Shown one piece after another: positions 16,577 through 24,104 of a DNA stretch of 41,587 nt. Source of the DNA: BHER01 sp051652245 (GTDB lineage Bacteria; Bacillota_I; Bacilli_A; Culicoidibacterales; Culicoidibacteraceae); the NCBI GenBank assembly GCA_051652245.1, contig JBOFTV010000013.1, forward strand, positions 1-41,587. Direction: 5' to 3'. The notes beneath the pieces are model-generated. The model saw only the letters and a program-made list of their open reading frames with translations, was not told the DNA's origin and searched no databases. A program made the position numbers and the translations under genes. The stretch's first letter is position 1; every line of letters begins with the position of its first letter.

Positions 16577-17122
16577 TTATTTCTCCCTTGCTTTTTCTAG
16601 TTGGCTTCGTGTGATGCCAAAGAAGTTTACTCTTTTTAAAAATTGCTTGGCATTTACTTTTCCTAAGTGCAGTTTTTGGGCGATGCTGTCACGATTTTGT
16701 TTGGCTGTTGGAAGCCCAAGTAAACCAAGGTCAATTAAATCTTTATGCGTTATTTCACTTATTGGCTTATGGCTGTTAGGGAAATTAATTTGTGCAAATG
16801 CTTTTTCTAATGTTTGCTTTGTTACAAATTCAATTCCTAGTTTTCTGCCATTTGGACTACGGCACTCATCTTTTGTTAGAATAATGTGCAATGCTTGCGG
16901 AAGTGCTGTAATGATTCGATTTCTAATGTGTTCTCCGGGCATATCTGGATCAGTTAGGACAATGACGGTTTTATGCTCACTCATTTTTACCAGAAGCTTA
17001 ATCATGTCGTCACGTAGGCCCATCCCACTTGTTTCAAAGGTTTCAACATCATAGTATTGTTGAATTTTTCGTGTGTCCGATTTTCCTTCAACAACAATTA
17101 GTGTGCCCACAAGTTTTTTCAT
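16577..17122 (-). CDS. rnmV: Ribonuclease M5
   Basis: A 181-residue Toprim nuclease that matures 5S rRNA. The Toprim Glu motif is VVEGKSD (about 11-17), and the metal-binding LTDPDMPGEHIR (about 55-66) is present. The start at 17122 was chosen over an upstream in-frame Met because it follows GGGGAGGAG. The rnmV-rsmA pairing is conserved in Firmicutes. No clean promoter was found between it and the crr terminator. Confidence 0.95.
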   Translation of the reverse strand: MKKLVGTLIVVEGKSDTRKIQQYYDVETFETSGMGLRDDMIKLLVKMSEHKTVIVLTDPDMPGEHIRNRIITALPQALHIILTKDECRSPNGRKLGIEFVTKQTLEKAFAQINFPNSHKPISEITHKDLIDLGLLGLPTAKQNRDSIAQKLHLGKVNAKQFLKRVNFFGITRSQLEKAREK

Positions 17123-17163
17123 AATTATACTCCTCCCCTTTTTAGCATCTTCAATGAAAAAAA

Positions 17164-17189
17164 GCTCATACAATTTTTCGTACAAGCTA
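17164..17189 (-). terminator. Terminator of crr
   Basis: A nine-pair stem with two G-T wobbles (17164-17172 with 17181-17189) is followed on the minus strand by seven T. It lies just after the EIIA-Glc gene. Confidence 0.8.
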
Positions 17190-17212
17190 TCTTTTTTATT
17201 GGTTTGATGTAA

Positions 17213-17737
17213 TTATTGGCTGATTTTAGCTACTATCTCACCAGCTTTTACCGTAGCGTCGCTCAGTAATTCAACTTTTCCATCACCAATATTACTAACA
17301 ACAACTGGTGTTGCAATTGATGGTACTTTTGATTTGATTAAGTCAAAATCAACTTCTAATAATTTTTGCCCAACAACGACTTTGTCACCCGCTTGAACAA
17401 ATGCCGTAAAGCCTTCTCCATTTAACTTAACTGTGTCTAAGCCAACATGGATAATCACTTCGTGACCTGAGTCACTTGTAATTCCTAGTGCATGCTTTGT
17501 TGGAAATACTGTTTGCACAATTCCATTAACCGGTGAAACAACAATATTCCCTGTTGGTTCAATTAAATAACCGTCACCCATTAATTTTTGTGAAAAAACG
17601 GGATCTTCTGATTCTGTAATCGGTTTTAAGACCCCATCTAATACTGCTGCCAATTGATCAGCGCCAATTGTAATGTTTGCTCCCTTTGCACCAACTTGAT
17701 CTTTATTCTTACCAAATATTTTATCAAAAAATCCCAT
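17213..17737 (-). CDS. crr: PTS glucose-type EIIA (EIIA-Glc)
   Basis: A 174-residue soluble phosphocarrier that takes phosphate from HPr and passes it to EIIB domains. The active-site His97 is in IIHVGLDTVKL; the partner His82 is in FPTKHALGI; GDKVVVGQKLLEVD is conserved. It is a free-standing protein with its own promoter and terminator. The trehalose EIIBC in this window has no EIIA domain, so this protein is a likely phosphate donor for it and for other EIIA-less permeases. In Firmicutes it is not known to act on adenylate cyclase. Confidence 0.93.
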   Translation of the reverse strand: MGFFDKIFGKNKDQVGAKGANITIGADQLAAVLDGVLKPITESEDPVFSQKLMGDGYLIEPTGNIVVSPVNGIVQTVFPTKHALGITSDSGHEVIIHVGLDTVKLNGEGFTAFVQAGDKVVVGQKLLEVDFDLIKSKVPSIATPVVVSNIGDGKVELLSDATVKAGEIVAKISQ

Positions 17738-17826
17738 AATAATTTCTCCTTCATTTTAGGGTGATGTGTTGGCTCTTCTTAGCAGCGCTTCACATGTTTT
17801 CCTCTAATTTTTTTATTCATACTTCT

Positions 17827-17855
17827 ATTATAACCATGTTAGTTTGCAACATCAA
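17827..17855 (-). promoter_or_regulatory. Promoter of crr
   Basis: TTGATG (17850-17855), 17 bases, TATAAT (17827-17832) on the minus strand. The -35 lies within the last codons of the upstream RDD gene. The leader of about 80 bases contains an ATGTG/CACAT inverted repeat, but no GlcT-type antiterminator target was recognised. Confidence 0.8.
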
Positions 17856-18450
17856 TGACTTTGTTCTTTTTTTTTGGTAGATAGACTACTTCTGAGTTGA
17901 AAATTAAGTCTCTTGCTAGGATAAGTTGCTTTGGTTTATAGTCAAGCATTTGTAATGTTTGCTCTTTTGCCTGTTTTTGTGTTGCATATTGATAGATGCT
18001 ATAAATGATTTCAAAGGGGATTGCAACCGCTATTGCGAGGATGCCGTATAAGTAATCACGGCTAAACGATTTCCACCATGTCAGGGGGAATTTGGTTGGA
18101 ATTTCGCGGACATAAAGTTTCATTGCTTTTCGCCCAAGTGTCTGTCCTTTTGTATATTCCATTGGGAGAATCATAAAGAGCCATACTTGTGATAAAAAGC
18201 CACTTAACATAAAGAGGAAATTGTACCATGGTTCCATTTCTGATGTTGCTGCACTGTATACGAACATTGCTGTTAGTGCCAATGAAATTATTGCATCAAT
18301 TAGGTAAGCAACCAATCGGCGCCACATTGGTGCCGCAATTCCGTCTTCAGCGATGGGATACTTGATTGTTTTATCATTTTGCCGTTTTTTCTCTGCTTCC
18401 ACTGCTCGTTTATTTTCTACTTTATATGATTTCTTAACTTTCGTTGCCAT
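17839..18450 (-). CDS. RDD-family membrane protein
   Basis: A 203-residue protein with a Lys/Glu-rich cytoplasmic head (about 1-35) and an RDD domain: WRRLVAYLIDAIIS (Arg and Asp conserved), a second membrane pair, and KGQTLGRKAMKLYV. RDD proteins are small membrane proteins, some acting in ion or solute transport; the function here is unknown. The start at 18450 follows GGGAGAG and was chosen over upstream in-frame codons that overlap pyrG. It follows pyrG by 22 bases and is probably cotranscribed with it. Confidence 0.8.
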   Translation of the reverse strand: MATKVKKSYKVENKRAVEAEKKRQNDKTIKYPIAEDGIAAPMWRRLVAYLIDAIISLALTAMFVYSAATSEMEPWYNFLFMLSGFLSQVWLFMILPMEYTKGQTLGRKAMKLYVREIPTKFPLTWWKSFSRDYLYGILAIAVAIPFEIIYSIYQYATQKQAKEQTLQMLDYKPKQLILARDLIFNSEVVYLPKKKNKVIDVAN

Positions 18451-18472
18451 ATTTATACTCTCCCTTTCAAAT

Positions 18473-20080
18473 TTATTTGTTTTTGTGGGTAATCGCTGCT
18501 TCAATAAAATCGCGAAATAATGGTTGTGGTTTGAGTGGTCTTGAGCTGAATTCAGGATGAAATTGCACGGCAATAAACCATGGATGATCCGCTAATTCAA
18601 TCATTTCAACTAAATCAGTCTCCGGGTTTTTTCCCGAAAAAATCATCCCCGCTGCTGCAAATGCTTCGATGTATTCATTATTAAACTCATAACGATGGCG
18701 ATGTCTTTCAGAAACGAGTTCACTATTATAAGCTAAATAACCTTTTGTTCCTTTGGTTACACTGCATTGATAGCTTCCTAGTCTTTGTGTTCCACCTTTA
18801 TTTAATTCATCAGTTTGTCCATGCATAAAATCAATGATTAAATGCTTCGCTCCACCATCAAATTCCTTTGAATTGGCATCTTCCAGTTTTAAGACATTGC
18901 GCGCAAACTCAATTGCGGCCAATTGTAATCCTAAACAAATACCAAAGAAGGGAATTTTGTGTTCCCGCGCATAGCCAATTGCCAGCATTTTGCCTTCAAT
19001 TCCACGGTCACCAAAGCCCCCGGGCACTAAAATGCCATCAACAGCTGTGAAGATGTCTTTGATATTTTCACGCGTTAAATCATCGGCTTGAATTCTTTTA
19101 ACATTGATTTTATGCTTATGCGCAAAACCGGCATGTTCTAGCGCCTCATAAACTGAAATATAGGCATCTTTTAGTTCGATGTACTTGCCTACAAATCCAA
19201 TTGTTACTTCTTTGTCTAAGTCTTTAATTGTTTGAATAAGCGCTTTCCATTGTGACATATCGGCAACTGGTTTGGGCGTTGTTATTTTAAGTAGATCGCA
19301 CACAATGTCATCTAGTTTTTGCTTTTGTAAGTTTAGTGGTACTTCGTAGAGGATGTCGGCATCCTTTGCTTCAATAACAGCCTCGGGCTTGACACCACAA
19401 AACATCGCAATCTTCTCTCGTACTTCTACTTCAATTGCTACTTCTGTTCTTAAAATCAGAATTTCTGGTTGAATTCCTAGTCCGCGGAGTTCTTTGACAC
19501 TATGCTGTGTTGGTTTGGTTTTAATCTCTTTTGCTGCATTTAAGTAGGGAACTAATGTGTTATGCATGACGATAACATCATCGCGGAGCGCTTGCTTGAT
19601 TTGACGGATTGCTTCAATAAATGGCAGCGATTCGATATCACCTACTGTTCCACCAATTTCGGTGATGACAATATCGGCTTCCGATTGCTTGGCTGCTGTA
19701 AAAACTTTGTTTTTAATTGTATCAGTGACGTGGGGAATTACTTGTACTGTTGCACCAAGGTAGTCACCCCGGCGCTCTTTTTCAAGAACTTCCGAGTAAA
19801 TTTTTCCCGATGTGATGCTAGCATTTTTTGTTAACTCAACATCAATAAAGCGCTCATAATGTCCTAAATCAAGGTCGGTTTCGGCACCATCAACAGTAAT
19901 AAAGACTTCTCCATGTTGGTAGGGACTCATTGTTCCCGGGTCAACATTTAAATAAGGATCAAATTTTTGCATAAAAATTTTCAATCCCCGTTTTTTTAGC
20001 AAGGCACCTAGTGATGATGCACTAACGCCCTTCCCTAGAGATGAAACGACGCCCCCAGTTACAAAAATATACTTAGTCAT
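18473..20080 (-). CDS. pyrG: CTP synthase
   Basis: A 535-residue enzyme that aminates UTP to CTP with glutamine. The N-terminal synthase domain begins KYIFVTGGVVSSLGKG and contains SPYQHGEVFI and EIGGTVGDIES. The C-terminal amidotransferase domain has GICLGLQ (catalytic Cys) and QFHPEFSSRP (His, Glu). The ATG at 20080 was chosen over an upstream TTG because GGAGG precedes it by eight bases. A leader of about 147 bases with a GGGC start and a terminator indicates CTP-dependent attenuation. Confidence 0.98.
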   Translation of the reverse strand: MTKYIFVTGGVVSSLGKGVSASSLGALLKKRGLKIFMQKFDPYLNVDPGTMSPYQHGEVFITVDGAETDLDLGHYERFIDVELTKNASITSGKIYSEVLEKERRGDYLGATVQVIPHVTDTIKNKVFTAAKQSEADIVITEIGGTVGDIESLPFIEAIRQIKQALRDDVIVMHNTLVPYLNAAKEIKTKPTQHSVKELRGLGIQPEILILRTEVAIEVEVREKIAMFCGVKPEAVIEAKDADILYEVPLNLQKQKLDDIVCDLLKITTPKPVADMSQWKALIQTIKDLDKEVTIGFVGKYIELKDAYISVYEALEHAGFAHKHKINVKRIQADDLTRENIKDIFTAVDGILVPGGFGDRGIEGKMLAIGYAREHKIPFFGICLGLQLAAIEFARNVLKLEDANSKEFDGGAKHLIIDFMHGQTDELNKGGTQRLGSYQCSVTKGTKGYLAYNSELVSERHRHRYEFNNEYIEAFAAAGMIFSGKNPETDLVEMIELADHPWFIAVQFHPEFSSRPLKPQPLFRDFIEAAITHKNK

Positions 20081-20176
20081 AGCTATTTCCTCCAATATTT
20101 TTTATTCATAAGTTTTCTGCTGTGAAATTTAGACAGGGTTTTGTTTAACATATGTAAGTTTCGTAAATAAAAATAA

Positions 20177-20227
20177 GCTTTCCTAATTGGAAAGCCTCGC
20201 CTTTAGAAATTACTTCTTCAAGAGCCC
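20177..20227 (-). promoter_or_regulatory. pyrG CTP-sensing attenuation leader
   Basis: The predicted transcript starts GGGCTC at 20227, seven bases after the -10. About 30 bases later a GCTTTCC/GGAAAGC stem (20177-20183 with 20189-20195, loop of five) followed by a T-rich run makes a terminator about 95 bases before pyrG. In B. subtilis pyrG, low CTP stalls polymerase at the C of an identical GGGC start, extra G residues are added, and the G run pairs with the pyrimidine-rich 5' strand of the terminator to stop it forming. All parts are visible here; the mechanism is inferred from that precedent. Confidence 0.85.
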
Positions 20228-20233
20228 ACTTTT

Positions 20234-20262
20234 ATATTACAGATTATCGGTTTGAAAATCAA
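20234..20262 (-). promoter_or_regulatory. pyrG promoter
   Basis: TTGATT (20257-20262), 17 bases, TAATAT (20234-20239) on the minus strand, immediately after the peptidase stop codon. It places +1 at the first G of GGGC. Confidence 0.85.
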
Positions 20263-20284
20263 GTCTTTTTATGACTTTAACTGC

Positions 20285-21382
20285 TTATTTAACAATGTAC
20301 AAGTTCTTTGATGTCCGGGTTAATACTTCATAACCATTTTCCGTTACATAAACGCAATCTTCAATTCGCACACCAATTGAATCAGGGATATAAATTCCCG
20401 GCTCAATTGAAAAACACATGCCCGCTTCAATTATAAGTTCATTGCCTTCCATAATTGAGGGATATTGATGTACACTACTGCCTAAGCCATGTCCTAAGCG
20501 GTGATTGAAATACTCGCCTAATCCAGCATTGTTGATTACATCACGTGCCGCCTTATCAAGACTTCCTGCCGTTATGCCTGGTTTTATTTGGTTGATTGCT
20601 TCATTATGTGCGCTTAAAACTATGTCATAAATTTCTTGTTGGTGCGCTGTTGGTGTCCCAAATGATGCCATTCTTGTTGCATCACTAGTGTAGCCATCAA
20701 CAACTGTTCCCAAATCAAATAAAACCAATTCGCCTTTTTGAAGTTTTCGCGCTGATGGTGTTCCATGGGGGCTAGCACAGTGGTCACCAAATAAAACCAG
20801 TGTCCGAAAGCTCATTTCCATTACACCTTTTTTTTTGAGTTCATATTCGATTTCCGCAATTACTTCTTGCTCTGTAATTCCTTCTTTGAGGGCCTTAAAA
20901 CCGACCGTAAACGCAAAATCGGCCATCGCTCCGGCCTTGATCATTTTAGCGATTTCTGGGGGTGTTTTAATGACCATCATTTCAGCAATTTTGGGGGTAA
21001 TGTCTACCATAAACAGACTTTGTTTGAAGTTTGCTTTGAGGGCATTATATTTTCCGATTGTCAGAAAATCTTCTTCGATTGCCCAGTTCGTTGTCGCCTT
21101 CATTTTTTCTGTTATTTTCTTTTTAATGAGCTCCCATGGATTTTGGTGATCGAGGTAACCAAATACTGGTAAGTCATTAACGATCTTTTTCGCATCTTCT
21201 ACTTCTAGAGCTGGGGTAAATAGGAAGTCTGCTCCCGCTTCTCTACTAATTATGAGTGCTAATATGCGTTCATGGGGATCGCTGTGGTATTCTGTTAGAT
21301 ATGAAATGTTTTCGGGACTATTGATAAAACAGATGTCAATGTTATTATTAGTCATCCATTCTTTGATTTGTTTGATTTTCAT
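20285..21382 (-). CDS. pepQ: Xaa-Pro dipeptidase-like M24 metallopeptidase
   Basis: A 365-residue peptidase for dipeptides or peptides with proline. It has an N-terminal creatinase-like domain (1-125) and a C-terminal pita-bread domain. Metal ligands are recognisable: Asp pair in LFDLGTVVDGYTSDATR, His in HRLGHGLGSSVHQYP, Glu in SIEPGIYI and Glu in VRIEDCVYV. Prolidase (PepQ) or aminopeptidase P cannot be told apart by sequence alone. It begins 25 bases after ribU with an AAGGAG site, so it likely shares the FMN-controlled transcript, and it ends just before the pyrG promoter. Confidence 0.85.
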   Translation of the reverse strand: MKIKQIKEWMTNNNIDICFINSPENISYLTEYHSDPHERILALIISREAGADFLFTPALEVEDAKKIVNDLPVFGYLDHQNPWELIKKKITEKMKATTNWAIEEDFLTIGKYNALKANFKQSLFMVDITPKIAEMMVIKTPPEIAKMIKAGAMADFAFTVGFKALKEGITEQEVIAEIEYELKKKGVMEMSFRTLVLFGDHCASPHGTPSARKLQKGELVLFDLGTVVDGYTSDATRMASFGTPTAHQQEIYDIVLSAHNEAINQIKPGITAGSLDKAARDVINNAGLGEYFNHRLGHGLGSSVHQYPSIMEGNELIIEAGMCFSIEPGIYIPDSIGVRIEDCVYVTENGYEVLTRTSKNLYIVK

Positions 21383-21407
21383 GGTTTTTGTCTCCTTTTT
21401 TTTTCGA

Positions 21408-21971
21408 TTAATTATTGTTGATTCCCTTTTTTTTCAAGAAGGGGAGGATGTGGGGGAGGGTGATGATAATTAGGAGGCTTAGTAGTCCTGATTTCACTAA
21501 ATTAAAAGGGAGATAAATAAGCATGTATGGGAAAAATGGTTGCGGTAATGGCATGTCTGCTAGCATGAAGTAAAAAGGGGTGATGACATAGAAATTTGCG
21601 ATAAACATTATTGTTGTCATTACGAGGGAGCCGCTAATTAGCGAGGGGAGGAGCTGATACTTTTTTGTTTGATAGAGATAATATGCGGGTAGGCAAAATG
21701 AAAGGGAGGAGATGATGCTTGTTAGTTGGCCAATTGGCACCCCAATTTCTGAGCCTCTTAGGAGCCAGTGGAGGATACTTTTGATTATTATGACTGTTAT
21801 CATGCCAGCAGGTCCAACAATAAAGGCTGAGATAAAGATGAAAATGTCACTTATATCGATTTTAAGAAATGGGGGGAAAAAGGGGATTGGAAATTCAAAT
21901 AAGGTAGCAATGAATGCTAATGTGCTAAAAAGGGCAATATATGTCATTTTCTGTATTTTTTTCTGGTTCAT
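21408..21971 (-). CDS. ribU: ECF transporter S component for riboflavin
   Basis: A 187-residue membrane protein with about six helices. It has the RibU hallmarks KIDISDIFIFISAFIVGPAG (about 37-56) and the KSILHWLLRGSEIGVPIGQL segment. It binds riboflavin outside the cell and works with the shared ECF energy module, which is not in this window. The FMN riboswitch directly upstream confirms the substrate class. It is first in an operon with the pepQ-like gene. Confidence 0.93.
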   Translation of the reverse strand: MNQKKIQKMTYIALFSTLAFIATLFEFPIPFFPPFLKIDISDIFIFISAFIVGPAGMITVIIIKSILHWLLRGSEIGVPIGQLTSIISSLSFCLPAYYLYQTKKYQLLPSLISGSLVMTTIMFIANFYVITPFYFMLADMPLPQPFFPYMLIYLPFNLVKSGLLSLLIIITLPHILPFLKKKGINNN

Positions 21972-22011
21972 GTTGATACTCCTTCATTCTTTTTTTTATA
22001 AAAATAAAAAA

Positions 22012-22033
22012 CTTATCGAATTTCTTCCATAAG
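22012..22033 (-). terminator. Riboswitch-controlled terminator before ribU
   Basis: A nine-position stem with one G-G mismatch and a four-base loop (22012-22020 with 22025-22033) is followed on the minus strand by a long T-rich run, about 40 bases upstream of ribU. It is the likely expression platform of the FMN riboswitch. Confidence 0.8.
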
Positions 22034-22108
22034 CTGATGATTGTTTTATTTCTACAACGTAAAAAAAATTGAGTGTCTCAGCTCATTTAATGTACTTTGT
22101 ACAAAAAA

Positions 22109-22230
22109 ACTTCTTTCATCCAGACTTTACTGTCGGTGTTAGATTCACACTAACTCAGCATAATAAATCAATGATTTTATTATGGTCGCGGACTATACCG
22201 CCGGTCGGGAATTACACCCTGCCCTGAAGA
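22109..22230 (-). ncRNA. FMN riboswitch (RFN element)
   Basis: Read on the minus strand, conserved RFN blocks are present in order: CTTCAGGGCAGGGTG, AATTCCCGACCGGCGGTA, AGTCCGCGA, a variable AT-rich arm, GAATCTAACACCGACAGT and AGTCTGGATG, closed by the GAAAGAAG end. It precedes ribU. When FMN is bound the downstream terminator should form and reduce riboflavin uptake. A second weaker hairpin with eight T (about 22065-22090) lies between aptamer and terminator. Confidence 0.96.
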
Positions 22231-22250
22231 TTTTTTATTATTATGTTATA

Positions 22251-22283
22251 ATTATAGCATATTTTTGAATTGTTTTCTGTCAA
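22251..22283 (-). promoter_or_regulatory. Promoter of the FMN riboswitch-ribU transcript
   Basis: TTGACA (22278-22283) is followed after 16 bases by TATGCT (22256-22261); a perfect TATAAT overlaps it at 22251-22256 but with 21-base spacing. Either way the aptamer begins about 20 bases downstream. Confidence 0.65.
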
Positions 22284-22409
22284 ATTAGCTCACTTTTTTA
22301 AGTGTCACGGAATTTACGAAAAAATGAATTGTTATTTAATTAGAGCTATGGTAGATGGAAACCCGTTTTTTTATATTGTTTCTGCAACTAAATTAGCTAT
22401 ATTGATATG

Positions 22410-22439
22410 TTGCTTACGCTGTTACTTGCATGCTATAAT
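22410..22439 (+). promoter_or_regulatory. Promoter of DUF1275 gene
   Basis: TTGCTT (22410-22415), 18 bases, extended -10 TGCTATAAT (22431-22439) on the plus strand. The TSS would be about 25 bases before the start codon. It faces away from the ribU promoter. Confidence 0.65.
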
Positions 22440-22469
22440 GGAGATAATTAAGTTTTATAGGGGGTAGTA

Positions 22470-23138
22470 ATGATGGAGATTGATCAGCAAGTGCCAAAAA
22501 AACGCGAACTTATTATTGCGTTTACTTTTTCGTTTATTTCTGGTTATGTCGATGTTTTAGGGTTTTTGGTTCTTGGAGGTCTCTTCTTGTCATTTATGAG
22601 TGGGAACTCGGCTAAATTGGGTTGGAGTCTGGCAACCGCTAACTTTGGCTCAGCTTTAGAGTATTTCACTGTGATTTTAGCTTTTATTTTTGGGGCTTTT
22701 TTAGGTGATCTTCTAATTTCAATCGTAAAAAAAGACGCACTTTACGTGGTCTTATATACTGAATTATTTTTATTTTCACTTGCTGTTTTAGTTTCACATG
22801 GATACACTTCTTGGGGATATATCATCCCTTTGACTACTGCCATGGGGCTCCAAAATACAGCCCAGATTTCAATTAATAAAACTATTATTGGCAAATCGTT
22901 TGTTACAGGCATGCTCTATCATCTCGGTGTTGCCTTTTCAAAGCTTGTCCAAGGGAAGCCAAAATGGGTTGAACCACTCCTAATTGGAATCTCTTGGGGG
23001 TGCTTTGTTTTAGGCAGTTTGATTGGTGCTCTTATGACAACAAATTATAGCTTTAATATTACTATTGCTGTTTTATTTATCCTTATCCTTTTATTAATTC
23101 TGTTGTTACATCTCTGTGATTTAAAAAGGAGACGTTAG
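22470..23138 (+). CDS. DUF1275 (YoaK-type) membrane protein
   Basis: A 222-residue protein with about six membrane helices. The family hallmarks are SFISGYVDVLGFLVLGGLF, FMSGNSAKLG, an AMGLQNTAQ motif and SFVTGMLYHLG. The function of the family is unknown. Translation starts after GGGGG, at either of two adjacent Met codons. It is one of only two plus-strand genes in the window. It is convergent with the response regulator, leaving only five bases between stop codons and no terminator there. Confidence 0.85.
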   Translation: MMEIDQQVPKKRELIIAFTFSFISGYVDVLGFLVLGGLFLSFMSGNSAKLGWSLATANFGSALEYFTVILAFIFGAFLGDLLISIVKKDALYVVLYTELFLFSLAVLVSHGYTSWGYIIPLTTAMGLQNTAQISINKTIIGKSFVTGMLYHLGVAFSKLVQGKPKWVEPLLIGISWGCFVLGSLIGALMTTNYSFNITIAVLFILILLLILLLHLCDLKRRR

Positions 23139-23143
23139 TTTGA

Positions 23144-23818
23144 TTAATATTCTTCATCCCAAATATAACCAATCCCTGAGATTGTTACGAGTGAAATAAT
23201 GTTTAGTTTTGCTCTAATGTTTTTTATTGTTGTATCAATAATTCGAATTTTATTGACCTGCTCACATTTCCAAACTTTTTTTAGAATTTCTTTTCGTGAA
23301 AGTGCTCGGTTTTTATTTTTTATCAAGAAGACAAGTAGATCATACTCTTTTCGCGTTAGTTTCTTCTCTTCACCTGATTTGAAAATTTTTCTTTTTTTTA
23401 TGTCAAGCTCAATATTTTCAACAGTGCTTCTTACCACTTTCGATGCTGCTTTTGCTGTTTCAAACACAAGTTCAATTTCTTTTGTTAAAATATTCCAGAT
23501 TTTAGTTTTTGAGATGAATTTATGCACTCCTGCATTTAGCGCCTCTAGTTCGTATTTCTGATCTGGCTCACTTGTGTGAATAAAAAATCTAACGTTGGGA
23601 TTTTCTAGTTTTAATAGCTGAAAACCTTGGATTCCATTTATCTCAGATAACCAAAGTTCACTTATGATTAAATCATAACTTGCTTGGTTCTGTTTTTTTA
23701 AGGCGCTGATCATGCTCGATGATGTGTCTACTAAGTAGCCTTCTTTTTCTAGTATTGACTTAGTTTTATTTACATGCTCTAAGTCTTTATCAATTAATAG
23801 TATCTTTTTCTTACTCAT
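23144..23818 (-). CDS. Atypical OmpR-family response regulator with Glu at the phospho site
   Basis: A 224-residue protein with a receiver domain (about 4-118) and a C-terminal OmpR/PhoB winged helix (about 128-222, with KLTRKEYDLLVFLIKN and the TISGIGYIWDE end). In the receiver, the acidic pair is Asp10/Asp12, the switch Thr is in FIHTSEP and the Lys in FISKTK, but the phosphoacceptor Asp of the DLIxxD motif is Glu54 (DLIISEL). Asp-to-Glu can mimic phosphorylation, so the protein may be constitutively active or respond to something else. No histidine kinase gene is nearby. Its promoter is nearly identical to that of the giant surface protein, so common regulation, perhaps by itself, is likely. 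Confidence 0.88.
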   Translation of the reverse strand: MSKKKILLIDKDLEHVNKTKSILEKEGYLVDTSSSMISALKKQNQASYDLIISELWLSEINGIQGFQLLKLENPNVRFFIHTSEPDQKYELEALNAGVHKFISKTKIWNILTKEIELVFETAKAASKVVRSTVENIELDIKKRKIFKSGEEKKLTRKEYDLLVFLIKNKNRALSRKEILKKVWKCEQVNKIRIIDTTIKNIRAKLNIISLVTISGIGYIWDEEY

Positions 23819-24071
23819 TTTTTTTCCTTCCTTTTCATTTTCATTACAGGAGAGGTATCGCTGTAATTTATTTTTTTGCAGATATAAATGTTTATATCTA
23901 ACATTTTATCAGTGATGCATTACACCGGTATTTTATTTTTATCACGGCATCTACTTAAAAAGTTGTTTTTAAAAAAATGCGTCAAAAAATAAAATATCAA
24001 TGCGTTTTTTTGTTCTTCTGCAAGATGTTAATTCTGAAGATACTTCACATATTCACATATTTGCTTCAGAA
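23819..24071 (-). promoter_or_regulatory. Long structured leader of the response regulator
   Basis: About 250 untranslated bases lie between the predicted TSS (near 24069) and the start codon. Inverted repeats are TTCTGAAG/CTTCAGAA at the very 5' end (24032-24071), a ten-base AGATATAAA-type palindrome near 23880-23903, and ATTACAG/CTGTAAT (23843-23867). ACGCATT occurs twice near 23975-24006. No known riboswitch class was recognised. Confidence 0.5.
23843..23877 (+). terminator. Plus-strand terminator-like hairpin inside the regulator leader
   Basis: A perfect seven-pair stem (23843-23849 with 23861-23867) is followed on the plus strand by a T-rich run, but not on the minus strand. It is the first terminator-like signal after the DUF1275 gene, which would make that transcript antisense to the whole response regulator gene. 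Confidence 0.45.
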
Positions 24072-24075
24072 TACA

Positions 24076-24104
24076 ATTATAATTGTTTTTTTTGGGTTTT
24101 ACAA
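24076..24104 (-). promoter_or_regulatory. Promoter of the response regulator, twin of the giant-gene promoter
   Basis: TTGTAA (24099-24104), 17 bases, TATAAT (24076-24081) on the minus strand. The spacer is A-rich with one CCC interruption. The 42 bases 24064-24105 match 33024-33065 at 36 positions without gaps. Confidence 0.85.

Noticed and set aside
22270..22467. 65-codon plus-strand frame upstream of the DUF1275 gene
   Set aside because: It covers the ribU and DUF1275 promoters, has no ribosome site and no recognisable protein features.
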